Part shown: piece after piece, positions 46,907 to 54,111 of the stretch | Numbering within the stretch: the stretch's first letter is position 1 | Layout: each line of letters begins with the position of its first letter | Source: Candidatus Anaerostipes excrementavium | GTDB taxonomy: Bacteria > Bacillota > Clostridia > Lachnospirales > Lachnospiraceae | Direction of reading: 5' to 3' | Assembly (NCBI GenBank): GCA_019114985.1 | Contig: DXEM01000015.1 | Location: forward strand, 62,001-126,000 | Length of the DNA: 64,000 bases | Notes under the pieces: generated by a model | Database searches by the model: none | What the model was told of the DNA's origin: nothing | Seen by the model: the letters and a program-made list of their open reading frames with translations, nothing else | Position numbers and translations under genes: made by a program

Positions 46907-47600
46907 AAAGATTATTTTGCTTTTGGTAGAGGGTCCTACGGATGAGGATGCATTAGCTTTGATATATTCTAAATTAGTTAGAAAACATCATCTGGAATTC
47001 GACGTGCTTCATACAGATATCACAGCTGGAGAAGATATGACGGTTAAATATATTGAAAATCGAATTCAAAAAGAGATAGCAGCTTATTTGAGAAAAAATC
47101 CTTTTTTAAAAAAACGGGATATTTTAAAGGTAGTGCAGATTATTGATACAGACGGAGCTTTTATTCCAGCTAACCAAGTGCAGCAGTCCGAAAACGGAAA
47201 AACCGAATATTTTGAGACACATATTGCAGCGAAGAATAAAGATCGGCTTCAACGTCGTAATATTAGTAAGCGTGCAATTGTATATCGTTTGGTACGCTCT
47301 GAAAAAGTAGGTGGATTACCATATGAGATTTATTATTTTTCCAGGAATATGGAACATGTTCTTCACAACATTTCAGAAGATTTGACAGATGAGCAAAAAG
47401 AGGATTTAGCATTTGATCATGCGAACCGGTATAGTGAACGACCAGAAGATTTTTTACAATTTTTGTATGATGACTCTTTTCATGTATCCGGAAGTTATAA
47501 GGAGACATGGAAATTTATTATGGATAATGGAAATTCATTAAAGAGATATACCAATATGACACTCTTTTTTGAAAAATTAGGGATCTATCCGTCAAATTAA
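46899..47600 (+). CDS. TOPRIM-like putative effector of the ATPase pair
   Basis: This 233-residue protein opens with KKIILLLVEGPTDEDALALI (E11), has QIIDTDGAF with D83 and D85, and fits the TOPRIM pattern of a glutamate followed about 70 residues later by DxD, as in OLD nucleases, AriB and RloB. The C-terminal half (YYFSRNMEHVLHNISEDL, SGSYKETWKFIMDNGNSLKR) resembles the equivalent part of RloB-like proteins. AAAGGTGG precedes the ATG. It would be the nuclease or RNase arm acting with the upstream ATPase. Confidence 0.7.
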   Translation: MTKKIILLLVEGPTDEDALALIYSKLVRKHHLEFDVLHTDITAGEDMTVKYIENRIQKEIAAYLRKNPFLKKRDILKVVQIIDTDGAFIPANQVQQSENGKTEYFETHIAAKNKDRLQRRNISKRAIVYRLVRSEKVGGLPYEIYYFSRNMEHVLHNISEDLTDEQKEDLAFDHANRYSERPEDFLQFLYDDSFHVSGSYKETWKFIMDNGNSLKRYTNMTLFFEKLGIYPSN

Positions 47601-47628
47601 AATACAATTTTATCGGCTTCTCTGCTTT

Positions 47629-47672
47629 AGAGTCGAAAAGCTGTGGGAATCACAGGCTTTCCGACTCTTTAT
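47629..47672 (+). terminator. Terminator of the ATPase/TOPRIM operon
   Basis: AGAGTCGAAAAGCTGTG pairs with CACAGGCTTTCCGACTCT with one bulge, then TTTATT. Confidence 0.8.
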
Positions 47673-47742
47673 TGTAATGCGAAGAAAATAAAACCACCTG
47701 CTATGCAGGTGTGTTCCTAAGTAGCTTTAGCTTCAAGAAAAA

Positions 47743-47800
47743 ACCTCCTATGTTATAATAAATGCAGGTTCGCCAACCGCATAAAGAAAACAAAGGAGGT
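47743..47800 (+). promoter_or_regulatory. Ribosome-site-masking hairpin before tnpA
   Basis: ACCTCCT (47743-47749) is complementary to AGGAGGT (47794-47800), the Shine-Dalgarno of tnpA. TATAAT at 47754-47759 lies between them and could drive a shorter transcript without the mask. IS200 elements are known to limit TnpA in this way. Confidence 0.6.
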
Positions 47801-47808
47801 GTGTCCAA

Positions 47809-48285
47809 ATGGACAATAACAGTTTATCCCATACGAAATGGGAATGCAAGTACCATATAGTGTTTGCACCAAAATACAGGAGAAAAGCGATATATAAAGA
47901 TATCCGAGCCGATGTAGGCCGGATATTAAGTGAATTATGCAGAAGAAAGGGAATAGAGATTCTCGCGGCAGAAGCATGCATCGATCATATTCACATGTTT
48001 GTGAGGATTCCGCCGAAATATAGTGTTTCAGAAATAATGGGATACTTAAAAGGGAAAAGTTCACTGATGATATTTGAAAGACATGCGAATTTAAAATATA
48101 GGTATGGGAATCGACATTTTTGGTGCCGAGGATATTATGTGGATACAGTAGGGAAAAATGCAAAGAAAATAGAAGAATATATAAGAAATCAGTTAAAAGA
48201 GGATCTGGAATATGACCAAATGACGTTAAAGGAGTATATTGACCCGTTTACGGGTGAGCCGGTAAACCCGAACAAGAAGAAGTAA
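47809..48285 (+). CDS. tnpA: IS200/IS605-family transposase TnpA (Y1)
   Basis: This 158-residue protein is full length. It has the HUH motif DHIHMFV and the catalytic tyrosine region KIEEYIRNQLKED; the opening SLSHTKWECKYHIVFAPKYR is typical. It moves the element as single-stranded DNA at stem-loop ends. AAAGGAGGTG precedes the ATG but can be hidden by the upstream ACCTCCT. The element is probably active. Confidence 0.93.
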   Translation: MDNNSLSHTKWECKYHIVFAPKYRRKAIYKDIRADVGRILSELCRRKGIEILAAEACIDHIHMFVRIPPKYSVSEIMGYLKGKSSLMIFERHANLKYRYGNRHFWCRGYYVDTVGKNAKKIEEYIRNQLKEDLEYDQMTLKEYIDPFTGEPVNPNKKK

Positions 48286-48411
48286 CCTTTTAAGGTTAGT
48301 TTGAGGATGTAGTGCGGAAGGCGGACTATTCAGAGCCTCTTTAGAGGAAAGCAGGTAATAATGGCTTATAGCCGCAGTGCAAACCACCGGCTAAGCCGGT
48401 GGTTTTGATTC

Positions 48412-49020
48412 TTAATCATAATAACGTTTATCGCGTCTGGCGAGAGATGCCGCGAAGAAAAATGGAATGAAGAAAATGACAAATCCCATTCCCATTGCGC
48501 AGATAAATGCCGCCAGCCAGGCAATGCCTGATAATAACTCATAGCAGGATAAAAGGATGCCGGTCAACGCGCCATTGGCCTGTAAGTTCCTGGATATAAG
48601 ATCGTGACATCCGATGACACAGGCGTAAAGGACCCAGCAAAGGGCAAGCAAACATACGACCAGTACGGCTAACAGCAGGACAATGAGGAAGGCTTGTCCT
48701 GGATTCCGGAATAAGTAAGATATGACTTGTGGCTGGAAAAGTGCCAGGATCCGCACAAAATAATCCCGCATCAAATAGAGGGAAAGTACGCTTAGGAAGA
48801 TGAACAGGGCACATCCGGCACTAACGGCTTTTGTGCCGATGGGATTTACGATGCGTATCAGCCGAGTGATTCTTCCCAGAAGGACGATTGCGGCTGTGAC
48901 CACATATACGAAAAAGGCGTATACAGCAATCTTGGCGAGCAGCATCGCAAGAGGAGCGTCGATCCCAACATTTAGATTCATCAGACCGACGGAAATAGAA
49001 TCAATATAATTTTCAAACAT
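48412..49020 (-). CDS. Hypothetical polytopic membrane protein
   Basis: This protein of about 202 residues has four or five hydrophobic segments (LAKIAVYAFFVYVVTAAIVL, CALFIFLSVLSLYL, AFLIVLLLAVLVVCLLALC) and a final RRDKRYYD tail. No family was recognised. The ATG at 49020 has an AGAGG site; 49041 is an in-frame alternative without one. Its stop codon directly abuts the right end of the IS200 element, so the original terminator may have been displaced. Confidence 0.65.
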   Translation of the reverse strand: MFENYIDSISVGLMNLNVGIDAPLAMLLAKIAVYAFFVYVVTAAIVLLGRITRLIRIVNPIGTKAVSAGCALFIFLSVLSLYLMRDYFVRILALFQPQVISYLFRNPGQAFLIVLLLAVLVVCLLALCWVLYACVIGCHDLISRNLQANGALTGILLSCYELLSGIAWLAAFICAMGMGFVIFFIPFFFAASLARRDKRYYD

Positions 49021-49145
49021 TTTATAAAACCTCTGGAACATGTTGATGATAATCTTAATTATAACTTATTTTTCTTAAGAATTCATTAAGATTTCTAAAC
49101 TTACATTGAAATATTGAATTTATACATAATTTCACAAAAAAATGC

Positions 49146-49174
49146 TTGGTCTTTGTCAAAAAAGTCGTTACAAT
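49146..49174 (+). promoter_or_regulatory. Probable promoter of the HAD gene
   Basis: TTGGTC (49146-49151), 17 bases, TACAAT (49169-49174), 22 bases before the ATG at 49197. Confidence 0.5.
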
Positions 49175-49196
49175 AAAAAATCGGGAGGACGATTTT

Positions 49197-49973
49197 ATGA
49201 AACGTAAATTTTTCTTTTTTGATATTGATGGAACGCTGGCAGTGGGAGTGCCGGGGGAACAATATATTCCGAAATCTACAAAAGCCGCAATTCGAAAGCT
49301 AAAGGACGCAGGACATTTTGTTGCAATCGCCACAGGACGCAGTTATGCAATGGCTGTGGAAAACATGGAAGCGCTGGGATTTTCTAATATGGTAAGTGAT
49401 GGCGGAAACGGAATTACAATCGATCATAAGCTGATTGAGATCAAACCATTGGATTATGATAAGTGTCTGAAATTGATTGATGAGTGTAAGGAGAAAAACT
49501 TTATATGGGCGATTTCACCGGACAATACAAAGAGAAGACTGGCGCCGGATCAGAGATTTTATGACTATACCCATGATTTGTATATGAAAACAGAAGTCGT
49601 TCCCGGATTAGATCCGCGGGATTATGATAAAATCTACAAAGTGTATATTGCCTGTGCTTCACCGGAAGAAGATCAGCTGGAAGCATTGAAAGAATTACCA
49701 TGGTGTCGTTTCCATAAGGAGTATATCTTTGTAGAGCCGGGAGACAAATCGGTAGGGATCAAAGCAATAATGAATCATATCGGCGGAGACTATCAGGATG
49801 TAGTCGTTTTCGGTGATGAGAAGAACGATTTGTCCATGTTCAGGGACGAATGGACAAGCATCGCAATGGGCAATGCGATTGATGAATTAAAAGAAAAAGC
49901 TGACTATGTTACGGATGATTGTGATAAGGATGGAATCTACAATGCCTGCCGGCATTTTGGCTGGATTGATTAA
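49197..49973 (+). CDS. Cof-type HAD hydrolase
   Basis: This 258-residue protein has HAD motif I FDIDGTL (D9, D11), ATGRSYAMA (motif II), and GDEKNDLSMF (motif IV) with a C2 cap, as in Cof/YidA sugar-phosphate phosphatases. GGGAGGAC lies before the ATG at 49197. Single-gene unit with its own promoter and terminator; the substrate is unknown. Confidence 0.9.
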   Translation: MKRKFFFFDIDGTLAVGVPGEQYIPKSTKAAIRKLKDAGHFVAIATGRSYAMAVENMEALGFSNMVSDGGNGITIDHKLIEIKPLDYDKCLKLIDECKEKNFIWAISPDNTKRRLAPDQRFYDYTHDLYMKTEVVPGLDPRDYDKIYKVYIACASPEEDQLEALKELPWCRFHKEYIFVEPGDKSVGIKAIMNHIGGDYQDVVVFGDEKNDLSMFRDEWTSIAMGNAIDELKEKADYVTDDCDKDGIYNACRHFGWID

Positions 49974-49994
49974 GAGAAAAAGATATCAGAGTTA

Positions 49995-50040
49995 TGGACA
50001 CACTGTTTGGAATATATCGAAAACGGTGTGTCCATATTTT
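49995..50040 (+). terminator. Terminator of the HAD gene
   Basis: TGGACACACTGTTT pairs with AAACGGTGTGTCCA (50021-50034, one G-U), followed by TATTTT. Confidence 0.85.
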
Positions 50041-50163
50041 ATTCCATAGGAAACTTCGTTCCTATGGAATAAAACGCTCCGCGAAGATCGCACTGCGGCG
50101 GTGCGGAAAACGTCGCTGAAGCGACCCGCCGCAGGCGGAGAATCCTGCAAAACAGGATTCTAT
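50041..50163. repeat. Structured REP-like intergenic element
   Basis: Successive stems: TATTCCATAGGA/TCCTATGGAATA, CTCCGC with GCGGAG enclosing GTCGCT/AGCGAC, CCGCCGCA paired with TGCGGCGG, and AATCCTG/CAGGATT. The GC-rich middle differs from its surroundings. The first stem matches the short palindrome at 24312-24343, so it is part of a dispersed family. It also separates two convergent genes. Confidence 0.6.
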
Positions 50164-50164
50164 T

Positions 50165-51052
50165 CTATAAAGAATAGTCATCAATGCAGACAGTCTTACC
50201 AAGTGGAATTCGTTTCACGCAGAGTGTTTGGTCGGAACCGGCGCTTAACGCCCATTTTACCAGAGTAAGACATCGGTTTGTAATTTCAATGCAGGTAATG
50301 CCGGATGGTGATATACAGCTCCCTGTATTAGAATAGGGAGAGGAAGGCGTCCCGATCATAGGGTGATGGGTGTGACCGGTAATCAGCAAATGGCCTTCTT
50401 GTCGTGCCCAGTTAGTTAGATGCTTTTCGGATTTCTTTTTCTTTCGGTTGTTTTTGGCCGCGCTGGTCGGATCAGGAATTCCAAGCTGTTCCAGAGGCCG
50501 CCATACGTAACGAACCAGGAAGCGGGAAAGCGGCCATAAAGTGCTGTTGAGGAAGTCTGCCTGGTGTCCATGGGTGAGGTAAATATCCATTTCGTCTTCC
50601 TGATCTTTCAGGATGATTCCTGAGTAAAAATGAATACCGGGCAATAAGGAGCAGGAGCACTGATTCCGTTCACAAAAATAATTGCCGCACTGATTTTGGG
50701 AGAAGTTTTTCTTTTTCTTTACGATATCGTGATTGCCATAAACAGCGTAAAATCGATTTTGCTGAAAAAATCTTGCAATAAGTTCAAAAGACTCAGAATG
50801 CGTGGATTTTATAGCGGAAAAAGAACGATTTTCCCAAAGTTCATCTCCATCTCCAAGTTCTAAATAAGTATAGCAGTGTGTTTCATAATATTTTAGCGCG
50901 GACACATATAAAACTTCATTTTTTAGGAAATTATCATTGGTTTTTCCTGTCCCTCGGTGGCAATCACTGAAGACAACATATCGGGAAGATTGGCATAGAG
51001 GGAGGATGCAGGGGTGCTCAAATGACTGAGAGATCCGGGAATAAGAGCTCAT
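50165..51052 (-). CDS. Calcineurin-like metallophosphoesterase
   Basis: This 295-residue protein has all the metal motifs in order: VVFSDCHRG (DxH), LELGDGDELWE (GDxxD), AVYGNHDI, LTHGHQADF and ITGHTHHP. A Cys-rich insert (QCGNYFCERNQCSCS) follows the GNHD motif. Substrate unknown; UDP-2,3-diacylglucosamine hydrolase-like and other phosphodiesterases share this fold. Its start overlaps the DUF4474 gene by 4 bases, so the two are co-translated. Confidence 0.88.
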   Translation of the reverse strand: MSSYSRISQSFEHPCILPLCQSSRYVVFSDCHRGTGKTNDNFLKNEVLYVSALKYYETHCYTYLELGDGDELWENRSFSAIKSTHSESFELIARFFQQNRFYAVYGNHDIVKKKKNFSQNQCGNYFCERNQCSCSLLPGIHFYSGIILKDQEDEMDIYLTHGHQADFLNSTLWPLSRFLVRYVWRPLEQLGIPDPTSAAKNNRKKKKSEKHLTNWARQEGHLLITGHTHHPMIGTPSSPYSNTGSCISPSGITCIEITNRCLTLVKWALSAGSDQTLCVKRIPLGKTVCIDDYSL

Positions 51053-51957
51053 TGCCGTTTCCTGTGTTTTTTCGCTTTACATTTTTGCCTTCGGTGCTTT
51101 TTGAAACGAAGCGTATGACGAAAGGCAGCAGGCAGGAAGAAATACAGATATAGGATTTGATCCAATACGCAGTCAAAAGGCTTTGTGATATGACGATACA
51201 ATCTGCAAAGCAGACGATTTTTCCACTGAGCAAATGGGAAACGGAAGCAATGCTTCGGTTGTTTGCAATGGGGGATACAGAAAGTAAAAGAGACCGTCGG
51301 GCAGCAGATACAGATGTCGCAGGCGGTGTATCCTGTATAAAGCAGACTTTTTGTAAAGCTATCCATCATCTCTTCATTTGGAAAAGTGATGGAGACATTC
51401 ATACTCAGATCTCTGGGGTCTGCATATTTACCGGTACAAAATCCTGTCAGCCACCAGTGGAGCCGATGGATGCAAAATAAAGGTTTCCCTTTCCAGCTTA
51501 GTTCCATAGAAATCGGAAGAAGTTCCTTTTTTGACGCAGCGTGAAACTGTGTTTTTTCATACTGTTCCGGAGAGACCAGGCCATCTGCATGATAAATGCC
51601 GATTTCGCTGCCGATATTAATTCCATACTGTCCTTTCCAGAATTCGATCATCCAGGTTCGTCCGTGGTAATCGAAATATATAGGTTCACAGTCAAAGACC
51701 ATGTTAAAATGAGAAGCTGTCTGATCGTATAAATGGCGGTAGCCAAATGCTTTTTGCGGCGCATCCAATCTTGAAGTAATAATGTCGCAGTCTGCATCGT
51801 AAGCAAAGCCGAAAGGCTTGGCAAGATCATTTAGCAGCCGCCTTTTTTTGCATGGATCCATGCAGCGTACTTTGCAGATGATTTTTCTTCGGCGGAAAAA
51901 ATGAATGATAAAAAAGAAAATACAAACGGCAAATAAAATGCCGGCGAATAGATACAT
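51049..51957 (-). CDS. DUF4474 domain protein with N-terminal membrane anchor
   Basis: This 302-residue protein starts with a membrane helix (MYLFAGILFAVCIFFFIIHF) and a basic stretch, then the DUF4474 core: LAKPFGFAYDADCDIITSRL, FGYRHLYDQTASHF, CEPIYFDYHGRTWMIEF and WKGQYGINIGSEIGIYHADG. The C-terminus is basic and Cys/His-rich. The ATG at 51957 has TTGGAGG upstream; in-frame starts further up would extend over the divergent gene. The function is unknown. Confidence 0.8.
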   Translation of the reverse strand: MYLFAGILFAVCIFFFIIHFFRRRKIICKVRCMDPCKKRRLLNDLAKPFGFAYDADCDIITSRLDAPQKAFGYRHLYDQTASHFNMVFDCEPIYFDYHGRTWMIEFWKGQYGINIGSEIGIYHADGLVSPEQYEKTQFHAASKKELLPISMELSWKGKPLFCIHRLHWWLTGFCTGKYADPRDLSMNVSITFPNEEMMDSFTKSLLYTGYTACDICICCPTVSFTFCIPHCKQPKHCFRFPFAQWKNRLLCRLYRHITKPFDCVLDQILYLYFFLPAAFRHTLRFKKHRRQKCKAKKHRKRQ

Positions 51958-52114
51958 AAAAAAACCTCCAAACGTGTTTAGTGTATTATATGTACAAAAT
52001 AAGAAAATGTTAGAGTCCGGTGGCAGACGGATCATAATCTCCGAAAAAGATATAAATTTAACTTGGTAGGAAAGTATACCTATGTTAAAATAAAAGAAAA
52101 AAGGAGGAAGACTT

Positions 52115-52882
52115 ATGCTGCAAATCAGACCTACAAAGCATTTAATTGGGATAAACATATGTGGTGATTATAAGGATCTTTATGATTTGGTGGATTCCAT
52201 TTATGGAATGTGCGGATTTGATGAGCGTCCGGACAGTCCATATTATGGAGTGAAAGATTTACTGCTGGGGATGTGCTATGAGATTCGTCATGCGTATCAG
52301 AAATCAAGGGATATTCTGGTGGTGGATAACGGGATGGACGAGGATACAATGAAGTGGCATGAGATAACGACTCCGACAGAAAATGTATATTACAGTACCA
52401 ATATCTTTTTTCCGGAAGCGTTGTTTGTAGCGATTGCGCTGCCGGATACATATCCGCTTTCCAGAAGACATTATGGAAGGCACAGCAAATATAAAGGAAA
52501 AGTATATGAGCCAAGATCTTTGATGCGTTTTTATCGGGATCGTTCCAACTTAGAAGTATTATGTGCGGCAGTTTGGGAGGCCTTGGGAGAAGCGATCGGA
52601 GAGAAAGAGGCAGAGAAACTGATGGAGATGCGCAGTCAGATGGAACCGGATTATTACATAGATTATATGGTGGCCTTTGTTCGAAAATGTAATCTGCGGC
52701 TGATCAATACAAAGTTTAAAAATCGCAGGGATATGCTGAAGGAGATTACCCGGGCGCTGATGGAGAAGGATGAAGAATACTATGACATGGAGAAGAAGAT
52801 CAATGACTGGGCGCGTGAATTTGGGAAGAAAACATATCAGGTCAGAACAAGGATCGAGTATCCGGAAGAGATAGAGTGGTAA
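52115..52882 (+). CDS. DUF6904-like hypothetical protein
   Basis: This 255-residue soluble protein reads RPTKHLIGINICGDYKDLYD, LLLGMCYEIRHAYQ, NIFFPEALFVAIALPD. It resembles the DUF6904 family of clostridia, without a known activity. AAAGGAGG precedes the ATG. It ends 2 bases before the glycerate kinase gene, so the two are co-transcribed. Confidence 0.7.
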   Translation: MLQIRPTKHLIGINICGDYKDLYDLVDSIYGMCGFDERPDSPYYGVKDLLLGMCYEIRHAYQKSRDILVVDNGMDEDTMKWHEITTPTENVYYSTNIFFPEALFVAIALPDTYPLSRRHYGRHSKYKGKVYEPRSLMRFYRDRSNLEVLCAAVWEALGEAIGEKEAEKLMEMRSQMEPDYYIDYMVAFVRKCNLRLINTKFKNRRDMLKEITRALMEKDEEYYDMEKKINDWAREFGKKTYQVRTRIEYPEEIEW

Positions 52883-52884
52883 GT

Positions 52885-54030
52885 ATGAAGATATTATTTG
52901 CGTCAGATTCCTTTAAAGGGTCTTTAAGCTCTGAGAGGATCGGAGAATTATTAGAAGAAGCAGCGAAAAAAGTCTTTCCGCAGGCGGAGACAGAAAGCGT
53001 TCTGGCAGCAGACGGTGGGGAAGGTACCATGGAAGCCGTGGTCAAAGAACAGCACGGCTCTTATCGTCAGATTCCGGTGATGGATCCGTTGGGAAAAACA
53101 ATTACAGCATCTTATGGGCTGCTCCCGGATGGGACTGCCATAATTGAGATGGCGAAAGCTTCCGGACTTCCTTTGGTTCCGGTCTCCCTACGGGATCCAA
53201 AAGAAACGACCAGTTATGGCACCGGTCAGCTGATTGCAGATGCATTAGATCAGGGAGTTCGTAAGATTGTCGTTGGGATTGGCGGGAGCGCTACCAATGA
53301 CGGCGGTATGGGGGCAATGAGCGCCCTCGGCGTTCGCTTTCTGGATTCGGAAGGAAAGATTCTGGCGGGATGCGGCAAACATTTGGGAAAAGTAGAGAAG
53401 ATAGATTTGTCGGGTCTGCATTCCGGAGTCAGAGAAGCGGTATTTACCGTGATGTGTGATGTTGAAAATCCTTTGTTGGGACAGAATGGAGCAGCATATA
53501 CATTCGGAGAGCAAAAGGGTGCGGGAAAAGAAGATCTGGAACTTTTGGAAAAAGGCATGAGCCGCTATGCGCAGTTAGTTGAGGAAGAGATGAAGTGTCA
53601 AACGGCGGAGATAAAAGGCGCAGGCGCTGCCGGAGGGTTGGGATTTGCCTTTCTTACATTCCTGAATGCAAATCTACGATCTGGGATAGAGACGGTTTTA
53701 GACATGGTAGGATTCGATGAGAAGCTTCAAGATGTGGACCTTGTGATTACAGGAGAAGGAAGGATGGATTGGCAGTCGTCTTTTGGAAAAGTACCATCCG
53801 GAATTGGGAAAAGATGCAAAAAGGCACATGTGCCTGCAGCTGCGATCGTTGGTGGGCTTCTGAAGGGATATGAAGGAATTTATGATACAGGAATTTCTAC
53901 GGTTATGACGACGGTCAATGGAGCGATGGAGCTCTCAGAAGCGATGGAGAGAAGTGAAGAGTTATATCTGGATGCTGCGTATCGATTGTTTCGGGCGATT
54001 GCATGCGGCATGTCGATACAGAAACAATAA
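52885..54030 (+). CDS. Glycerate kinase, GarK family
   Basis: This 381-residue protein starts MKILFASDSFKGSLSS, has VLAADGGEGTMEA, then GIGGSATNDGGMGAM, and DLVITGEGRMDWQSSFGKVP, all hallmarks of the GarK/GlxK type, which makes 2-phosphoglycerate from glycerate. The ATG at 52885 is preferred to a GTG 9 bases earlier because it begins the family N-terminus. Confidence 0.93.
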   Translation: MKILFASDSFKGSLSSERIGELLEEAAKKVFPQAETESVLAADGGEGTMEAVVKEQHGSYRQIPVMDPLGKTITASYGLLPDGTAIIEMAKASGLPLVPVSLRDPKETTSYGTGQLIADALDQGVRKIVVGIGGSATNDGGMGAMSALGVRFLDSEGKILAGCGKHLGKVEKIDLSGLHSGVREAVFTVMCDVENPLLGQNGAAYTFGEQKGAGKEDLELLEKGMSRYAQLVEEEMKCQTAEIKGAGAAGGLGFAFLTFLNANLRSGIETVLDMVGFDEKLQDVDLVITGEGRMDWQSSFGKVPSGIGKRCKKAHVPAAAIVGGLLKGYEGIYDTGISTVMTTVNGAMELSEAMERSEELYLDAAYRLFRAIACGMSIQKQ

Positions 54031-54050
54031 GAAAAGGACGAATAGAATAC

Positions 54051-54097
54051 AAAATCAGCGCCTTAGATGATAAACACCTTGGGACGCTGATTTTTTT
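54051..54097. terminator. Terminator between glycerate kinase and ABC transporter genes
   Basis: AAAATCAGCG (54051-54060) pairs with CGCTGATTTT (54085-54094), followed by further T. It serves the plus strand and, through its A tract, the convergent minus-strand gene. Confidence 0.85.
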
Positions 54098-54111
54098 CGT
54101 GTATAAAGTTT

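Larger units (their letters stand above)
47693..48413 (+). mobile_element. IS200-type element (tnpA only)
   Basis: The left end carries the hairpin CACCTGC TAT GCAGGTG (47695-47711); the right end has AACCACCGGC TAA GCCGGTGGTT (48382-48404). These are the imperfect-palindrome ends used by Y1 transposases in place of inverted repeats. There is one gene, tnpA, and no tnpB. Exact edges are set by the hairpins and may be off by a few tens of bases. Confidence 0.8.
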
